Assembly (NCBI GenBank): GCA_019454105.1
Contig: CP075364.1
Location: 437,362 to 501,361, forward strand
Length of the DNA: 64,000 nt
Direction of reading: 5' to 3'
Source of the DNA: Fimbriimonadaceae bacterium
Lineage (GTDB): Bacteria; Armatimonadota; Fimbriimonadia; Fimbriimonadales; Fimbriimonadaceae
Position numbers and translations under genes: made by a program. Of this stretch, positions 49,711 through 57,663 are shown one piece after another (the stretch's first letter is position 1; each line of letters opens with the position of its first letter). The notes below the pieces were generated by a model. It searched no databases, was not told where the DNA came from, and saw only the letters and a list, made by a program, of their open reading frames with translations.

Positions 49711-50519
49711 CCGCCTATCAAAATGACCTGACCCAGGCCATCGAGTGGTTTTCAAGGCAAGGACGGCGGGCTTGGACTGAAGTCACGAACGCCGACCTCA
49801 TGGCCTATCAAGCATCCATGGGCGGCCATGTCAAGCCCATGACGCTGCGCAGGCGCGTCTCAAGCCTTCGATCGCTGCTTAAGTTCCTGCAGAGGCGCGC
49901 GGTGCCCCTGGCCGCCTCGCTTCCGAGCGCGGCCGGTATCAGGACGCCCCGGCGCGTGCCGAAGGCCCTTCCGGCCGAGAAGCTGGGGGCTCTCCTGGCG
50001 GTTCCAGACCTGTCCACGCCGACAGGCTTGCGTGACCGGGCCCTCATGGAGCTGATCTATGGGGCCGGTCTGCGGGTCAGCGAGGCGTGCGGCCTGACTG
50101 TCAGCCAACTCAGTCTCGACTCGGCGTCGCTCCGCGTGACGGGCAAGAGGGGCAAGACCCGATGGGTGCCTCTTCCAGGCCAGACAGTCGAGTGGATCGA
50201 TCGTTACCTGGCCGAGGCCCGTCCGGCCCTGTCCCGCCGCCCGCTCGCCCAAGCCCTCTTGGCTGACCGGGGCGGCGCGCTCACTCGGTCAAGAGCGTAT
50301 CGGATCCTCGAAAAGCACGCCCGCCAGGCCGGAATCGGCAAAGTCGGCCCCCACGCGCTCCGTCATACGTATGCGGTGCACTTGGTCCAGGGCGGGGCCG
50401 ACCTTCGGGCCGTCCAAGAACTGCTCGGCCATTCGAGCATCGCCACGACGCAGGTCTACACCCAACTCGATCTTGACGAGGTTCGCCGACGCTACACAGC
50501 CGCGCACCCGCGCAGATAG
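49617..50519 (+). CDS. Tyrosine recombinase XerC/XerD
   Basis: This site-specific recombinase (300 aa) resolves chromosome dimers at dif. It has the SAM-like N-terminal domain (FLDHLRAERGASRHTLTAYQ) and the catalytic domain with the full set: Arg153 (GAGLRVSEACGL), Lys (GKRGKTRWVPL), His246 and Arg249 (PHALRHTYAVHL), His272 (LLGHSSIATTQ) and Tyr281 nucleophile (VYTQLDLDEV). Whether it is XerC or XerD is unclear; XerD is slightly favoured. The only plausible start is ATG 49617, giving a 94-base overlap with the transferase gene. A TACGAT box touches the ATG. Confidence 0.9.
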   Translation: MGLEAQERFTDSVEWFLDHLRAERGASRHTLTAYQNDLTQAIEWFSRQGRRAWTEVTNADLMAYQASMGGHVKPMTLRRRVSSLRSLLKFLQRRAVPLAASLPSAAGIRTPRRVPKALPAEKLGALLAVPDLSTPTGLRDRALMELIYGAGLRVSEACGLTVSQLSLDSASLRVTGKRGKTRWVPLPGQTVEWIDRYLAEARPALSRRPLAQALLADRGGALTRSRAYRILEKHARQAGIGKVGPHALRHTYAVHLVQGGADLRAVQELLGHSSIATTQVYTQLDLDEVRRRYTAAHPRR

Positions 50520-50520
50520 A

Positions 50521-51024
50521 TTAGAACCGAATCTCGACCCGGAGGCCGCCGACCTTGGCCCCGCCCTCGGTGAACACGCCCGACGTGGCGACGAGGATGC
50601 CGTTGACATGGTTGACGCGAGACTTCTGCTTGCCATCAGCAAGCTCCTTCAGAGTCTGGCCACGAAACTTGAGGTCGGTCGTCGCGATCACCAGGCCCTG
50701 GGCGTCGGCGACCGTCACTGACTCGTAGCCTCCAGCGGCCCGAATACCCTCAACGGTCCTTTGGAGCCGGTCTCGGCGGTTTTCAAACACCTGGCTGTTG
50801 CTCTCGATGATCGGCTGGGCCATGGCTGCTGCCAATCCGTCGATCCCTCGGCCAAACGCTTCCCGCTGCATGGCCGAAGCCCTCATGCCCTGCAAGAAAA
50901 TGAGCAGAGCCAGAGCAGCGGCCGCGCTCAAGCCCACGGCCAGGAACCTGACTGCGGGGTGGACAGTTCGTGCCGGCTTCGGTTCGGGTTCGGACTGAGT
51001 CCCGTTCTCGGACATGGCGTGCAT
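50521..51024 (-). CDS. Single-pass membrane sensor-like protein
   Basis: This 167-aa protein has a Pro-rich cytoplasmic N-terminus, one membrane helix (FLAVGLSAAAALALLIFLQG, about 28-47) and an outside domain. That domain starts with a long helix (GLAAAMAQPIIESNSQVFEN) and continues as strands (GGYESVTVADAQGLVIATTD, VNGILVATSGVFTEGGAKVG). It looks like a half-Cache or PAS-like ligand domain as found in receptors, but no output domain is attached. It starts 1 base after tsaD ends, so it is the last gene of livF-rimI-tsaD. ATG 51015 is an alternative start. Confidence 0.7.
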   Translation of the reverse strand: MHAMSENGTQSEPEPKPARTVHPAVRFLAVGLSAAAALALLIFLQGMRASAMQREAFGRGIDGLAAAMAQPIIESNSQVFENRRDRLQRTVEGIRAAGGYESVTVADAQGLVIATTDLKFRGQTLKELADGKQKSRVNHVNGILVATSGVFTEGGAKVGGLRVEIRF

Positions 51025-51025
51025 T

Positions 51026-52039
51026 TTAGCCGCCTAGCCCGGGAAGCGGGGCATTGGCGAAGCAGTCGAGTTCCCATCCGCTCCTCTCGCCAAGGGCCAA
51101 GCGGGCCGAACCGGCCAGGGCGATCATGGCTGCGTTGTCGGTACAGAACGAAAGGTCGGGAACCTTGAAACGTGCTCCCCGCCGGGCGCACTCTTGGGCG
51201 AGTCGCTCCCTGAGCCGTAAGTTGGCCGCCACTCCCCCGACGAGGGTGAACGCTCCAGACCCGGTCTCGTCCAAGGCGGCCATCGCTTTGTCGGTCAAAG
51301 AGTCCACGACGGCGGCCTGGAGGCTCGCGGCCGCGTCCGCGACTCGCAAACGGGCCCCTTCCCGCTCGACGAGACGCATAACGGCCGTCTTAAGCCCGCT
51401 GAAGCTGAACTTGGTCGGGTCTTTCGCCACCCCACGGGGCAGGCGGTAACGGTCTGGATCGCCTCCCAAAGCCGCGTCTTGCACCGCCTTCCCCCCTGGG
51501 TAGCCCATCCCAAGCAGGCGGGCTCCCTTGTCCAGCGCCTCGCCCGCCGCGTCGTCCAGAGTCTCGGCGATGATCCGATAGTCTCCCAGGCCAGCGACCC
51601 AAACGAGCTCCGTGTGGCCACCAGAGGCGACCAGGCACAAGTGGGGGAAGGGCAACGGTTTGGCCTCGCCGAGAAACGGGCTGAGAATGTGCCCCTCCAA
51701 GTGGTGGACGCCGATCCATGGAACGTCCCACGCCAGGGCCAGGGCCTTGGCGGCCGAGACTCCCACGCTGAGCGCTCCAATGAGCCCAGGACGGTTGGTC
51801 ACCGCCACGGCCTCCGGACGATGCTCCCCCAAGGCCTCCGCCAACACTGGGACTATCGCCTCCACATGGGCCCTGGCCGCTGCTTCGGGCACCACGCCGC
51901 CCCACCGCTTGTGCAGTTCGACCTGGCTCGAGACGATGTTCGTCCTCACCGAACTGCCCTCCAGCCAAGCAGCGCTCGTCTCATCGCAGCTTGTTTCGAT
52001 GCCCAAGACCGGGCCAGGGAAGAGCTCGAGACCGTTCAT
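51026..52039 (-). CDS. tsaD: tRNA threonylcarbamoyladenosine transferase TsaD
   Basis: TsaD transfers the threonylcarbamoyl group to A37 of ANN-decoding tRNAs, with TsaB and TsaE. The 337-aa ASKHA-fold protein has GIETSCDETSAAWLE at the N-terminus and GGVVPEAAARAHVEAIVPVL. The metal pair lies in HHLEGHILSPF (His113, His117). Further motifs are LVASGGHTELVWV, FSFSGLKTAVMR, GGVAANLRLR and CTDNAAMIALAG. It overlaps rimI by 4 bases. tsaB, often between them, is absent here. Confidence 0.96.
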   Translation of the reverse strand: MNGLELFPGPVLGIETSCDETSAAWLEGSSVRTNIVSSQVELHKRWGGVVPEAAARAHVEAIVPVLAEALGEHRPEAVAVTNRPGLIGALSVGVSAAKALALAWDVPWIGVHHLEGHILSPFLGEAKPLPFPHLCLVASGGHTELVWVAGLGDYRIIAETLDDAAGEALDKGARLLGMGYPGGKAVQDAALGGDPDRYRLPRGVAKDPTKFSFSGLKTAVMRLVEREGARLRVADAAASLQAAVVDSLTDKAMAALDETGSGAFTLVGGVAANLRLRERLAQECARRGARFKVPDLSFCTDNAAMIALAGSARLALGERSGWELDCFANAPLPGLGG

Positions 52040-52500
52040 GTCCGCAGGTCATGGAGCCACATGACCAAGGCGTCCTCCTGGTTGTCCGGGTAGTACCCCT
52101 TGCGCACGCCCGACCGCACGAACCCGAACGACTCATAAAGCCCGATCGCCGCCTCGTTGCCTGCGCGGACTTCCAGCGTCGCACAGACCGCCCCTCGCTG
52201 TCGTGCTTCGTCCAAAAGCGTCTCGACCAGGCGCCGCCCGATTCCCTCTCGCCGCCGGTCTGGCTTGACGGTCACGGTCGTGACGTGGGCCTCGTCCACG
52301 ATCAGCCAGAGGCCCCCATAACCGACCACCTCTGCCCCATCGAGCGCGACCCGAAAACATGCGTGCCGGTGGCCGAGCTCGTTGCGGAACGATTGATCCG
52401 ACCAGGGGCAACCGTGAGACTGCCTCTCGATCTCGACGATCGCCTTGATGTGGTCCTCCCTGAGTGGGGCGAGCTTGATCGTTCGGGCCATCGCCCTCAT
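52036..52500 (-). CDS. rimI: Ribosomal protein S18 alanine N-acetyltransferase RimI
   Basis: This 154-aa GNAT enzyme acetylates an N-terminal alanine of ribosomal protein S18. The GNAT acetyl-CoA loop is VKPDRRREGIGRRLVETLL. Other matches are WSDQSFRNEL, ATLEVRAGNEAAIGLYESFG and FVRSGVRKGYYPDNQEDALV, which is typical of RimI. It overlaps livF upstream and tsaD downstream by 4 bases each, the common rimI-tsaD pairing. Confidence 0.92.
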   Translation of the reverse strand: MRAMARTIKLAPLREDHIKAIVEIERQSHGCPWSDQSFRNELGHRHACFRVALDGAEVVGYGGLWLIVDEAHVTTVTVKPDRRREGIGRRLVETLLDEARQRGAVCATLEVRAGNEAAIGLYESFGFVRSGVRKGYYPDNQEDALVMWLHDLRT

Positions 52501-53198
52501 CCGCCCAAATAGGCTTCTTTCACTTTCGGGTCGTGGAGGAGCTCCGGGCCCGAGCCTTCGAGCACCACCTGCCCGGTCTCCAGCACATAACCCCGGTTCG
52601 CGATCTCCAGGGCGCGGTGGGCGTTCTGTTCCACAAGAAGCACCGTCACGCCGTCCCGGTTCAATTCGCCGATGATGTTGAAGATCTCGGTCACGAGGTT
52701 CGGGGCGAGCCCCATGCTCGGCTCATCCAGCAGCAACAGCTTGGGCCGGGACATGAGCGCGCGGCACATGGCCAGCATCTGCTGCTCACCGCCGCTCATC
52801 GTGCCCGCGTTCTGGCGGAGACGCTCCCGGACCCGGGGGAACTTGTCCATCACACGCTCCATGTCAGCAGCGACCCCACCGTCCGAGCGCGTGAAAGCCC
52901 CGAGCTGAAGGTTCTCGTGGACCGACATGTTCGTGAAGATCCTGCGCCCCTCGGGAGACTGGCTGACCCCGAGCCGGACGATCTGGTCAGGGGACGCCCC
53001 GTCGATCTCGCGGTCCAGAAAGCGGATCGAACCCCTGCGTGGACGAAGGAGGCCACTGATCGTGCGCAGGAGGGTGCTTTTGCCTGCCCCGTTCGAACCG
53101 ATGATCGAGACGATCTCGCCCTGGTCGACGTGGATCGTCACACCGTTGAGGGCCTGAATGGCGCCGTAAAAGACGTCGACAGAATCGATCTTCAACAT
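52497..53198 (-). CDS. livF: Branched-chain amino acid ABC ATPase LivF
   Basis: This 233-aa nucleotide-binding subunit belongs to the LivF branch of branched-chain amino acid importers. It has Walker A IGSNGAGKSTLLRTISGLLR, a Q-loop region LGVSQSPEGRRIFTNMSVHE typical of LivF, signature MSGGEQQMLAMCRALMSRP, Walker B LLLLDEPSMGLAPNLV and H-like VEQNAHRALEIA. livG, livH, livM and the binding protein are absent; its partners would be elsewhere. It starts a 4-gene chain with rimI, tsaD and the sensor-like protein, an unusual setting. Confidence 0.92.
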   Translation of the reverse strand: MLKIDSVDVFYGAIQALNGVTIHVDQGEIVSIIGSNGAGKSTLLRTISGLLRPRRGSIRFLDREIDGASPDQIVRLGVSQSPEGRRIFTNMSVHENLQLGAFTRSDGGVAADMERVMDKFPRVRERLRQNAGTMSGGEQQMLAMCRALMSRPKLLLLDEPSMGLAPNLVTEIFNIIGELNRDGVTVLLVEQNAHRALEIANRGYVLETGQVVLEGSGPELLHDPKVKEAYLGG

Positions 53199-53521
53199 CG
53201 GGGGCCCATTATGGCGCCCCCGCTCCGCCCAGGATCGCGAAGGGATTCGCCGCCCGCCCCTCCCTCCAACCCCCTCCGTTCCATCAAGGGCTCAAGGGGC
53301 GGGTGGAGAAAGCCCCCTCCCCCGTTACGGGGGAGGGGGTTTGGGGGTGGGGGATGGCGCGAGCGGGCATCCCGTGCGTAACCAGCTGCCAATACGCTAC
53401 GTTCAGGCGGTGTCCAACGGGTGTCCAAGGGGTAGGCCCCCGGCACAGGGCCGGAAAACGACCCGTGTGGGCAGCGGACGCCAGGGGCTTGTGCCTGGGG
53501 CGGCCCTTGGGATTGGCGGCC
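53199..53521. other. 323-base intergenic region with a GC-rich repeat
   Basis: This gap lies between livF and the phage portal gene. It holds a degenerate hairpin repeat (53265-53300), a full type A repeat (53313-53353), and a stretch with TGTCCAACGGGTGTCCAA (about 53412-53429). A minus-strand frame around 53400-53440 reads GAYPLDTRWTPPERS and could be the start of a lost third phage gene, but this is weak. Confidence 0.5.
53313..53353. repeat. GC-rich palindromic repeat, type A copy 1
   Basis: The core CCCCCGTTACGGGGG is flanked by CCCCCT and AGGGGG, then TTTGGGGGTGGGGG. The same unit occurs twice at 55976-56178. Such hairpin repeats are scattered between genes in many bacterial genomes; their nature is unsettled. 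Confidence 0.8.
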
Positions 53522-54601
53522 TCACTCGACCTGTCCCGTCTCGAAGGCGGACACTTTGACCTCCTTAAATGCGAACACGGGCACCTGGCCCGGCCCGAAG
53601 TTCGCCTCCACCAACGGCCGCACCACCTGCTCGGTCATGACCGAGTCGGCGAGTTCACGGCGGATCGCGGCGATCTGGAGCATCATGACCTGAAGGTGGA
53701 CTTTGCCCAGCGCCAGCGAGCCGACCCGGCGCCCTTCGTCGGTGGTCAGGGTCTGGCCCACGATCGACCGGGCGATTTCGCGGTTGTGGTAGTCGATCGC
53801 TTCTAAGAAGCCGCTCGTCGGCTCGGCGGCCCCTCCCAGCAGGCTGACGTCGATCTCGCCGGGAAAGACGACCGCCGCGTTGTTCTGGATCTCCTGCAGG
53901 GCGCGGAGGATGGCGGTCTGCTCCTCGGGCGGCAGGCCCCGCTGGTACTTGCCGAGCACAGTCGGCATCGCATACTTCTCCAAGTGGAGCTTCCAGGCGC
54001 CGAGCAGGCTCTGCTTGGCTTGCCAGTGTCGGTAGGCCGCGTCCAGGTCGCTGCGCCCCTCGGGTCGTCCATAAGTCCGACGATGGATGTGGACGATGAA
54101 CTTCTCCCTGGGAAGGAGCCTCTCGGGCTGGTCGGGCACGCGGAGCCGCAGGCCGGTTGTCCGGCCAAACTCGTCGGTGACGATCCCGAAGAGCTTGGGG
54201 TCCTTGGGCCTCACGGCATGGAGCCATAGCCTGCCGTCCTCCAGCCGGTGGACGACCTCTTGCACCGACCACCCCTTGGCAAAGGCGTCCATCGCCGATT
54301 CCAGGATCCCGCCGACGGAGCCTTCCATCCTTTGGAAGGCTTGTGCCACGAACTTGGCCCGCTGGCGGGCACCGGCGGTCGTGTCGGCGGGCCGCACCTC
54401 CCAGTCGCTGGCCAGTACGGCCAGCCTCTTGAGCGTCAAGGCGGTCTGCACCATCGAGTCCGCCTGCATCTCGTCATAGATCTCGTATCCGAGCCTTCCG
54501 ACTGGGCGGCCCGGGGTGCTGAGGGCCTGGCGCTCCCACCGCGCGAGCTGGGCGGCGGTCTCTTGGGGACGGGGCGGCTTCTTCTTGAACAGGCTGAACA
54601 T
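53522..54601 (-). CDS. Phage portal protein (DUF935, Mu gp29-like)
   Basis: Portal proteins form the ring through which phage DNA enters and leaves the capsid. The 359-aa protein matches the DUF935 family: SMVQTALTLKRLAVLASDWE, FAKGWSVQEVVHRLEDGRLW, RPKDPKLFGIVTDEFGRTTG, RLLPREKFIVHIHRRTYGRP, GAWKLHLEKYAMPTVLGKYQ and VVFPGEIDVSLLGG. ATG 54601 starts MFSLFKKKPPRPQE, a normal portal N-terminus. It follows the terminase gene by 32 bases, the usual phage order. No capsid, protease or tail genes follow, so this is a remnant or a domesticated pair. Confidence 0.85.
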   Translation of the reverse strand: MFSLFKKKPPRPQETAAQLARWERQALSTPGRPVGRLGYEIYDEMQADSMVQTALTLKRLAVLASDWEVRPADTTAGARQRAKFVAQAFQRMEGSVGGILESAMDAFAKGWSVQEVVHRLEDGRLWLHAVRPKDPKLFGIVTDEFGRTTGLRLRVPDQPERLLPREKFIVHIHRRTYGRPEGRSDLDAAYRHWQAKQSLLGAWKLHLEKYAMPTVLGKYQRGLPPEEQTAILRALQEIQNNAAVVFPGEIDVSLLGGAAEPTSGFLEAIDYHNREIARSIVGQTLTTDEGRRVGSLALGKVHLQVMMLQIAAIRRELADSVMTEQVVRPLVEANFGPGQVPVFAFKEVKVSAFETGQVE

Positions 54602-54633
54602 CTCCGTTGCCTTGGCCGAGAGGCTTCGAAACG

Positions 54634-55911
54634 TCAACCTCTTTTGCCCTTGGAAAAGACCCTTGGCCCTGCCACTTGGACACGGGCCCGGTAGCGGCGC
54701 CGAAGTTGCCGGGCGGCAAGGGACAAGGCGACCACCAGGTCGTCGTGGAAGCCTGATCCGGCGCCGAGCTTGGTGCCGCCGGAGGAGGGAACGGCCTGGA
54801 AGTGCTGCAGCTCGCGCAGGAGGGCTGGGTCGGGGGCCATGGTAAGGGCCCCTTGTTCGAACAGCCACGCGAGGTTGTCGATCAGTTCGGCCTTGACGGT
54901 GGACGTGAAGGTCAGTCCGTCGATCTTGTGATCTGGGAGGGCGGATCGGAGCCACTCGAGGACAGGGTCGCCGAGCCCGGTCGCGTCGCAGAGCACCGAT
55001 GCGTGGGGGAACCGCTCGACGACGTCAGCGACCCGGGCCACGGCCTCGCTCCAGGAGGTGCCATGGAACTGGTGAAGCTCGACCAAGGCGCAGTCGGCCC
55101 GGTCGCCGCTCAGCACGGCCACCGCGGTGTAGTCGCCATACCTGGCCCAGTCGATCCCGATGGCGAAGGGAGGTTCGGCGACGGGAGCCCGGGGCACCAG
55201 ACACTTCTGCACCGCCTCGTCCCGGAACACCTGCCCGGCCCCGTCCAGGAACTCGGCTTCGTACTCGACCCGGTACGCCCGTTCGCTGATGAGCTCGCGC
55301 TGGACGGCCAGGAACTGGGCCGAGACGAACGGGGACTCGGACGACGGGGCCTGACGGCTCCAGACGCCGTGCTCGCCCCTTTGCCCCATGTGGAAGAAGC
55401 GCCAAAAGTGGTTCTTGCCATGGGGGGTGCTGATGAGTGTCAGTCGGCCGTCAGTGGTCGCCAGCATCGGCATCGCGATCTCCGTGATGAGGCTCTCGGG
55501 AAGGTAGGCGGCTTCATCGACCACGATGTCGGTCGCGCCAAGCCCACGGAGTGAACGAGGGACGTGGCCTGATCGCGCCGAGACCACGTGAGGGCCGAAC
55601 TGGAGGCGAGGATAGGGGGAACTGCGGACTTTGGCGGTCTCGCCCAGGGCCTCGAGGAGTGCGACAGTCCGGTCAAAGAGCAGGCGGGCCTGGTCGAGGG
55701 TCGGGGCCAGCAGAAGGTGCTGAGTGGGGCTCGGCTCGAAGAGAGAGGCGACCGTCCGCACTGCGCAGGCTTCGGTCTTGCCCCAGCGCCGTCCGCAGGC
55801 GAGCACTTGAACGGCAGCGCGGTTTCGCAGGAACTCCAACTGGCCCTGATGGGGCTGCCAGAAAGGGGTGATCCTCTCCAAGAACTCTTCCACACGGATT
55901 CCGCCGCTCAT
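54634..55911 (-). CDS. Phage terminase large subunit
   Basis: TerL is the motor and nuclease that packages phage DNA. The 425-aa protein has an ATPase domain with Walker A VLACGRRWGKTEACAV (about 34-49), Walker B DIVVDEAAYLPESL and the coupling motif LISTPHGKNHFWRFF. A RNase H-like nuclease domain follows with IGIDWARYGDYTAVAVLSG, SVLCDATGLGDPVLEWL and a late FHDDLVVALSLA acid. All catalytic motifs look intact. ATG 55911 is chosen. A longer frame runs into the GC-rich repeats and encodes only Pro-rich repeat peptide. No small terminase is present. Confidence 0.88.
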   Translation of the reverse strand: MSGGIRVEEFLERITPFWQPHQGQLEFLRNRAAVQVLACGRRWGKTEACAVRTVASLFEPSPTQHLLLAPTLDQARLLFDRTVALLEALGETAKVRSSPYPRLQFGPHVVSARSGHVPRSLRGLGATDIVVDEAAYLPESLITEIAMPMLATTDGRLTLISTPHGKNHFWRFFHMGQRGEHGVWSRQAPSSESPFVSAQFLAVQRELISERAYRVEYEAEFLDGAGQVFRDEAVQKCLVPRAPVAEPPFAIGIDWARYGDYTAVAVLSGDRADCALVELHQFHGTSWSEAVARVADVVERFPHASVLCDATGLGDPVLEWLRSALPDHKIDGLTFTSTVKAELIDNLAWLFEQGALTMAPDPALLRELQHFQAVPSSGGTKLGAGSGFHDDLVVALSLAARQLRRRYRARVQVAGPRVFSKGKRG

Positions 55912-55975
55912 GGGGGATCCGGTCAACCGGTGGGCGGGCCCACTCGGGACTGGCGCTGGTCTCAGCTCTCTGAAG

Positions 55976-56178
55976 CCCCCTCCCCCGTTACGGGGGAGGG
56001 GGTTGGGGGTGGGGGCCTCCTCCCCTCCCTTCGAGCAAGGCTCGTGGGGAGGGGGTCGGGGGTAAGGGGATTGGCCTCCTCCCCTCCGTTCGAGCAAGGC
56101 TCGTGGGGAGGGGGTCGGGGGCGGGGGGATTGGGCTCCTCCCCTCCCCCGTTACGGGGGAGGGGGTTGGGGGTGGGGG
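55976..56178. repeat. Cluster of GC-rich hairpin repeats (A-B-B-A)
   Basis: Type A units lie at 55976-56015 and about 56140-56178, with core CCCCCGTTACGGGGG and tail TTGGGGGTGGGGG. Two type B units lie between (56017-56075 and 56076-56133), each with TTCGAGCAAGGCTCGTGGGG between CCCCTCC and GGGGGTCGGGGG. The B copies differ at a few positions. The order is A-B-B-A. Confidence 0.85.
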
Positions 56179-56219
56179 CCCGGGATCCCCTTCTCTGTGG
56201 GTCATCGAAACAGGGAAGT

Positions 56220-56259
56220 GGCCTCAGAGAGTCGGACGGAAGTCCGGCCGCCCTGAGCC
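56220..56259 (+). terminator. Hairpin with GGAA loop and short T-run
   Basis: CGGAC-GGAA-GTCCG (56233-56246) lies inside a GGCCTCAG / CTGAGCC outer stem, followed by TTTT. It is 35 bases upstream of the isomerase start. It may end transcripts from the repeat side or be a 5' leader hairpin. Confidence 0.35.
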
Positions 56260-56293
56260 TTTTGCGGGTCTGAAGCGTCGGTAGGTCAAGACC

Positions 56294-57226
56294 ATGACCG
56301 CACGTTTGATCCTTGGCCTTCTCGCCACGTCCGCACTCGCCCAAGCCCAGACCCCCATGGACAAGACCTTGGTGACCGTGAACGGTCAGGCGATCGACGG
56401 CCGGACCTATTACAAGCGTATGGAGGTCATGCCGAACGTGGGGCAGCTCGTGAACGACAAGTTCGTCCCTGCGACGCCAGGTTTCTTGGTGCTGACCAAG
56501 CTTGTCAACGAGGCCCTGATGCTTCAACTGGCCAAGGACAAAGGGGTGGCCCCGACCCGGGCCGAGATCGACGCGGAGTTCGCCCGGAGGACGAAGGAGA
56601 ACCCCGAGCTGATGCCCGGACTGAAGAGGATCGGCTTCACGGATGAGGATCTGAAGTACGACATCAGTCTCCAGATCGCCGAGTTCAAGCTGACCACCCT
56701 GGGCATCACGATCACCGACTTGGAGGTCGAGAAGTTCTACAAGGACCATCCGGCCGACTTCACCAAGCCCAAGAGGCACGTCCTGCGGGTGATCGTGGCC
56801 CAATCCGACGAGGTGAAGGCGAAAGTGGATGCGGCGTTCGCCGCAGGCAAGCCGTTCCGAGAGGTCGCCCGCGAGCTCAGCGAGGACATTAACCGGGTCG
56901 AAGACGGACTCATGGGCGAGGTGCCCGAGGCAAACTTGGGCGAGAAAGTCAGAGAAGCGATCATCCGGGCCGGAAAGGGCCGGGCCACCGATTGGCTCCT
57001 TAGCGGAACCACATGGGCCATGTTCTTTGTCGAAGACACCCTGGCCGCCGAGACGGTGCCGCTCGACGCCGAGCTCAAGGCTTTGATCCGACGGAACATG
57101 GCCTTGGACCGTGGCAGGATCCGCAACGACATTGGAGCCATGATGGAAGAGACTCGGAAAAAAGCCAAGATTGAATATGGAGGCACGGCCTTCGACGACC
57201 AGCTCAAACGGGTCTTTGGAGGCTAG
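56294..57226 (+). CDS. SurA-like periplasmic peptidyl-prolyl isomerase
   Basis: This 310-aa exported chaperone has a signal peptide (LILGLLATSALAQAQ). A SurA-type N-terminal domain follows (VTVNGQAIDGRTYYKRMEVM, LVNEALMLQLAKDKGVAPTR). A parvulin-like domain follows at about 155-260 (FTKPKRHVLRVIVAQSDEVK, FREVARELSEDINRVEDGLM). The parvulin core GGxLG is GLMGEVP here, so isomerase activity may be weak. It would assist folding of outer-membrane or exported proteins. TAGGTC lies 6 bases before the ATG. rpmB follows after 73 bases. Confidence 0.83.
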   Translation: MTARLILGLLATSALAQAQTPMDKTLVTVNGQAIDGRTYYKRMEVMPNVGQLVNDKFVPATPGFLVLTKLVNEALMLQLAKDKGVAPTRAEIDAEFARRTKENPELMPGLKRIGFTDEDLKYDISLQIAEFKLTTLGITITDLEVEKFYKDHPADFTKPKRHVLRVIVAQSDEVKAKVDAAFAAGKPFREVARELSEDINRVEDGLMGEVPEANLGEKVREAIIRAGKGRATDWLLSGTTWAMFFVEDTLAAETVPLDAELKALIRRNMALDRGRIRNDIGAMMEETRKKAKIEYGGTAFDDQLKRVFGG

Positions 57227-57299
57227 GCGTCCCAGCGGGTCTGGAAAACCGAGGTACCATTCCGGGCCGCCCAAGAACCGGGCGCGAGCGAGGAACCCC

Positions 57300-57569
57300 A
57301 TGGCAAAGGTCTGTCAAGTCAGCGGCAAGAAAGCCAACAGCGCCAAGCACATCCGCCACCGGCATTCTGGCCAGTGGAAGTTCCGCGCGCCCAAGAAGAA
57401 CCGTTTTCAGAACGTGAACCTCCAGCGGGTCACGATCAACACGCCGACCGGCAAGATCCGGTTGACGGTCGCGACCTCGGTGCTGAAGAGCCAGGAGTTC
57501 GCCGCCGTGCTTTGTGGGCTCAAGCCAGTGCCCAAGGCCTGGCGCGAGAAGCCCGGCTACGGTCTCTAA
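57300..57569 (+). CDS. rpmB: Large ribosomal subunit protein bL28
   Basis: This 89-aa ribosomal protein has the bL28 start MAKVCQVSGKKANSAKHIRH, a basic RFRAPKKNRF-like middle and the C-terminal RLTVATSVLKS region. The spacing of Cys5 and later residues lacks the full zinc-ribbon of some bL28 types. GAGG lies 6 bases before the ATG, and a TACCAT box about 45 bases upstream could be its own promoter. Ribosome partner bL33 is not adjacent. Confidence 0.92.
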   Translation: MAKVCQVSGKKANSAKHIRHRHSGQWKFRAPKKNRFQNVNLQRVTINTPTGKIRLTVATSVLKSQEFAAVLCGLKPVPKAWREKPGYGL

Positions 57570-57663
57570 GCCGCCAGAGCCACGGGTCGGGTTCGGCTTG
57601 CCGGTTCCTTGCCGGTGATGATCTTTGCGGACGACCGACCGTCGGGAACCGTTCGATCATAGG

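Larger units (their letters stand above)
55912..56293. other. 382-base repeat-filled intergenic region
   Basis: The gap between the terminase and the peptidyl-prolyl isomerase holds four GC-rich hairpin repeats (55976-56178) followed by a terminator-like hairpin. No gene is supported. Confidence 0.7.

Noticed and set aside
55912-56205. N-terminal extension of the terminase
   Set aside because: The extra 98 residues are translated GC-rich repeats (Pro-rich peptide); ATG 55911 gives a normal terminase start.
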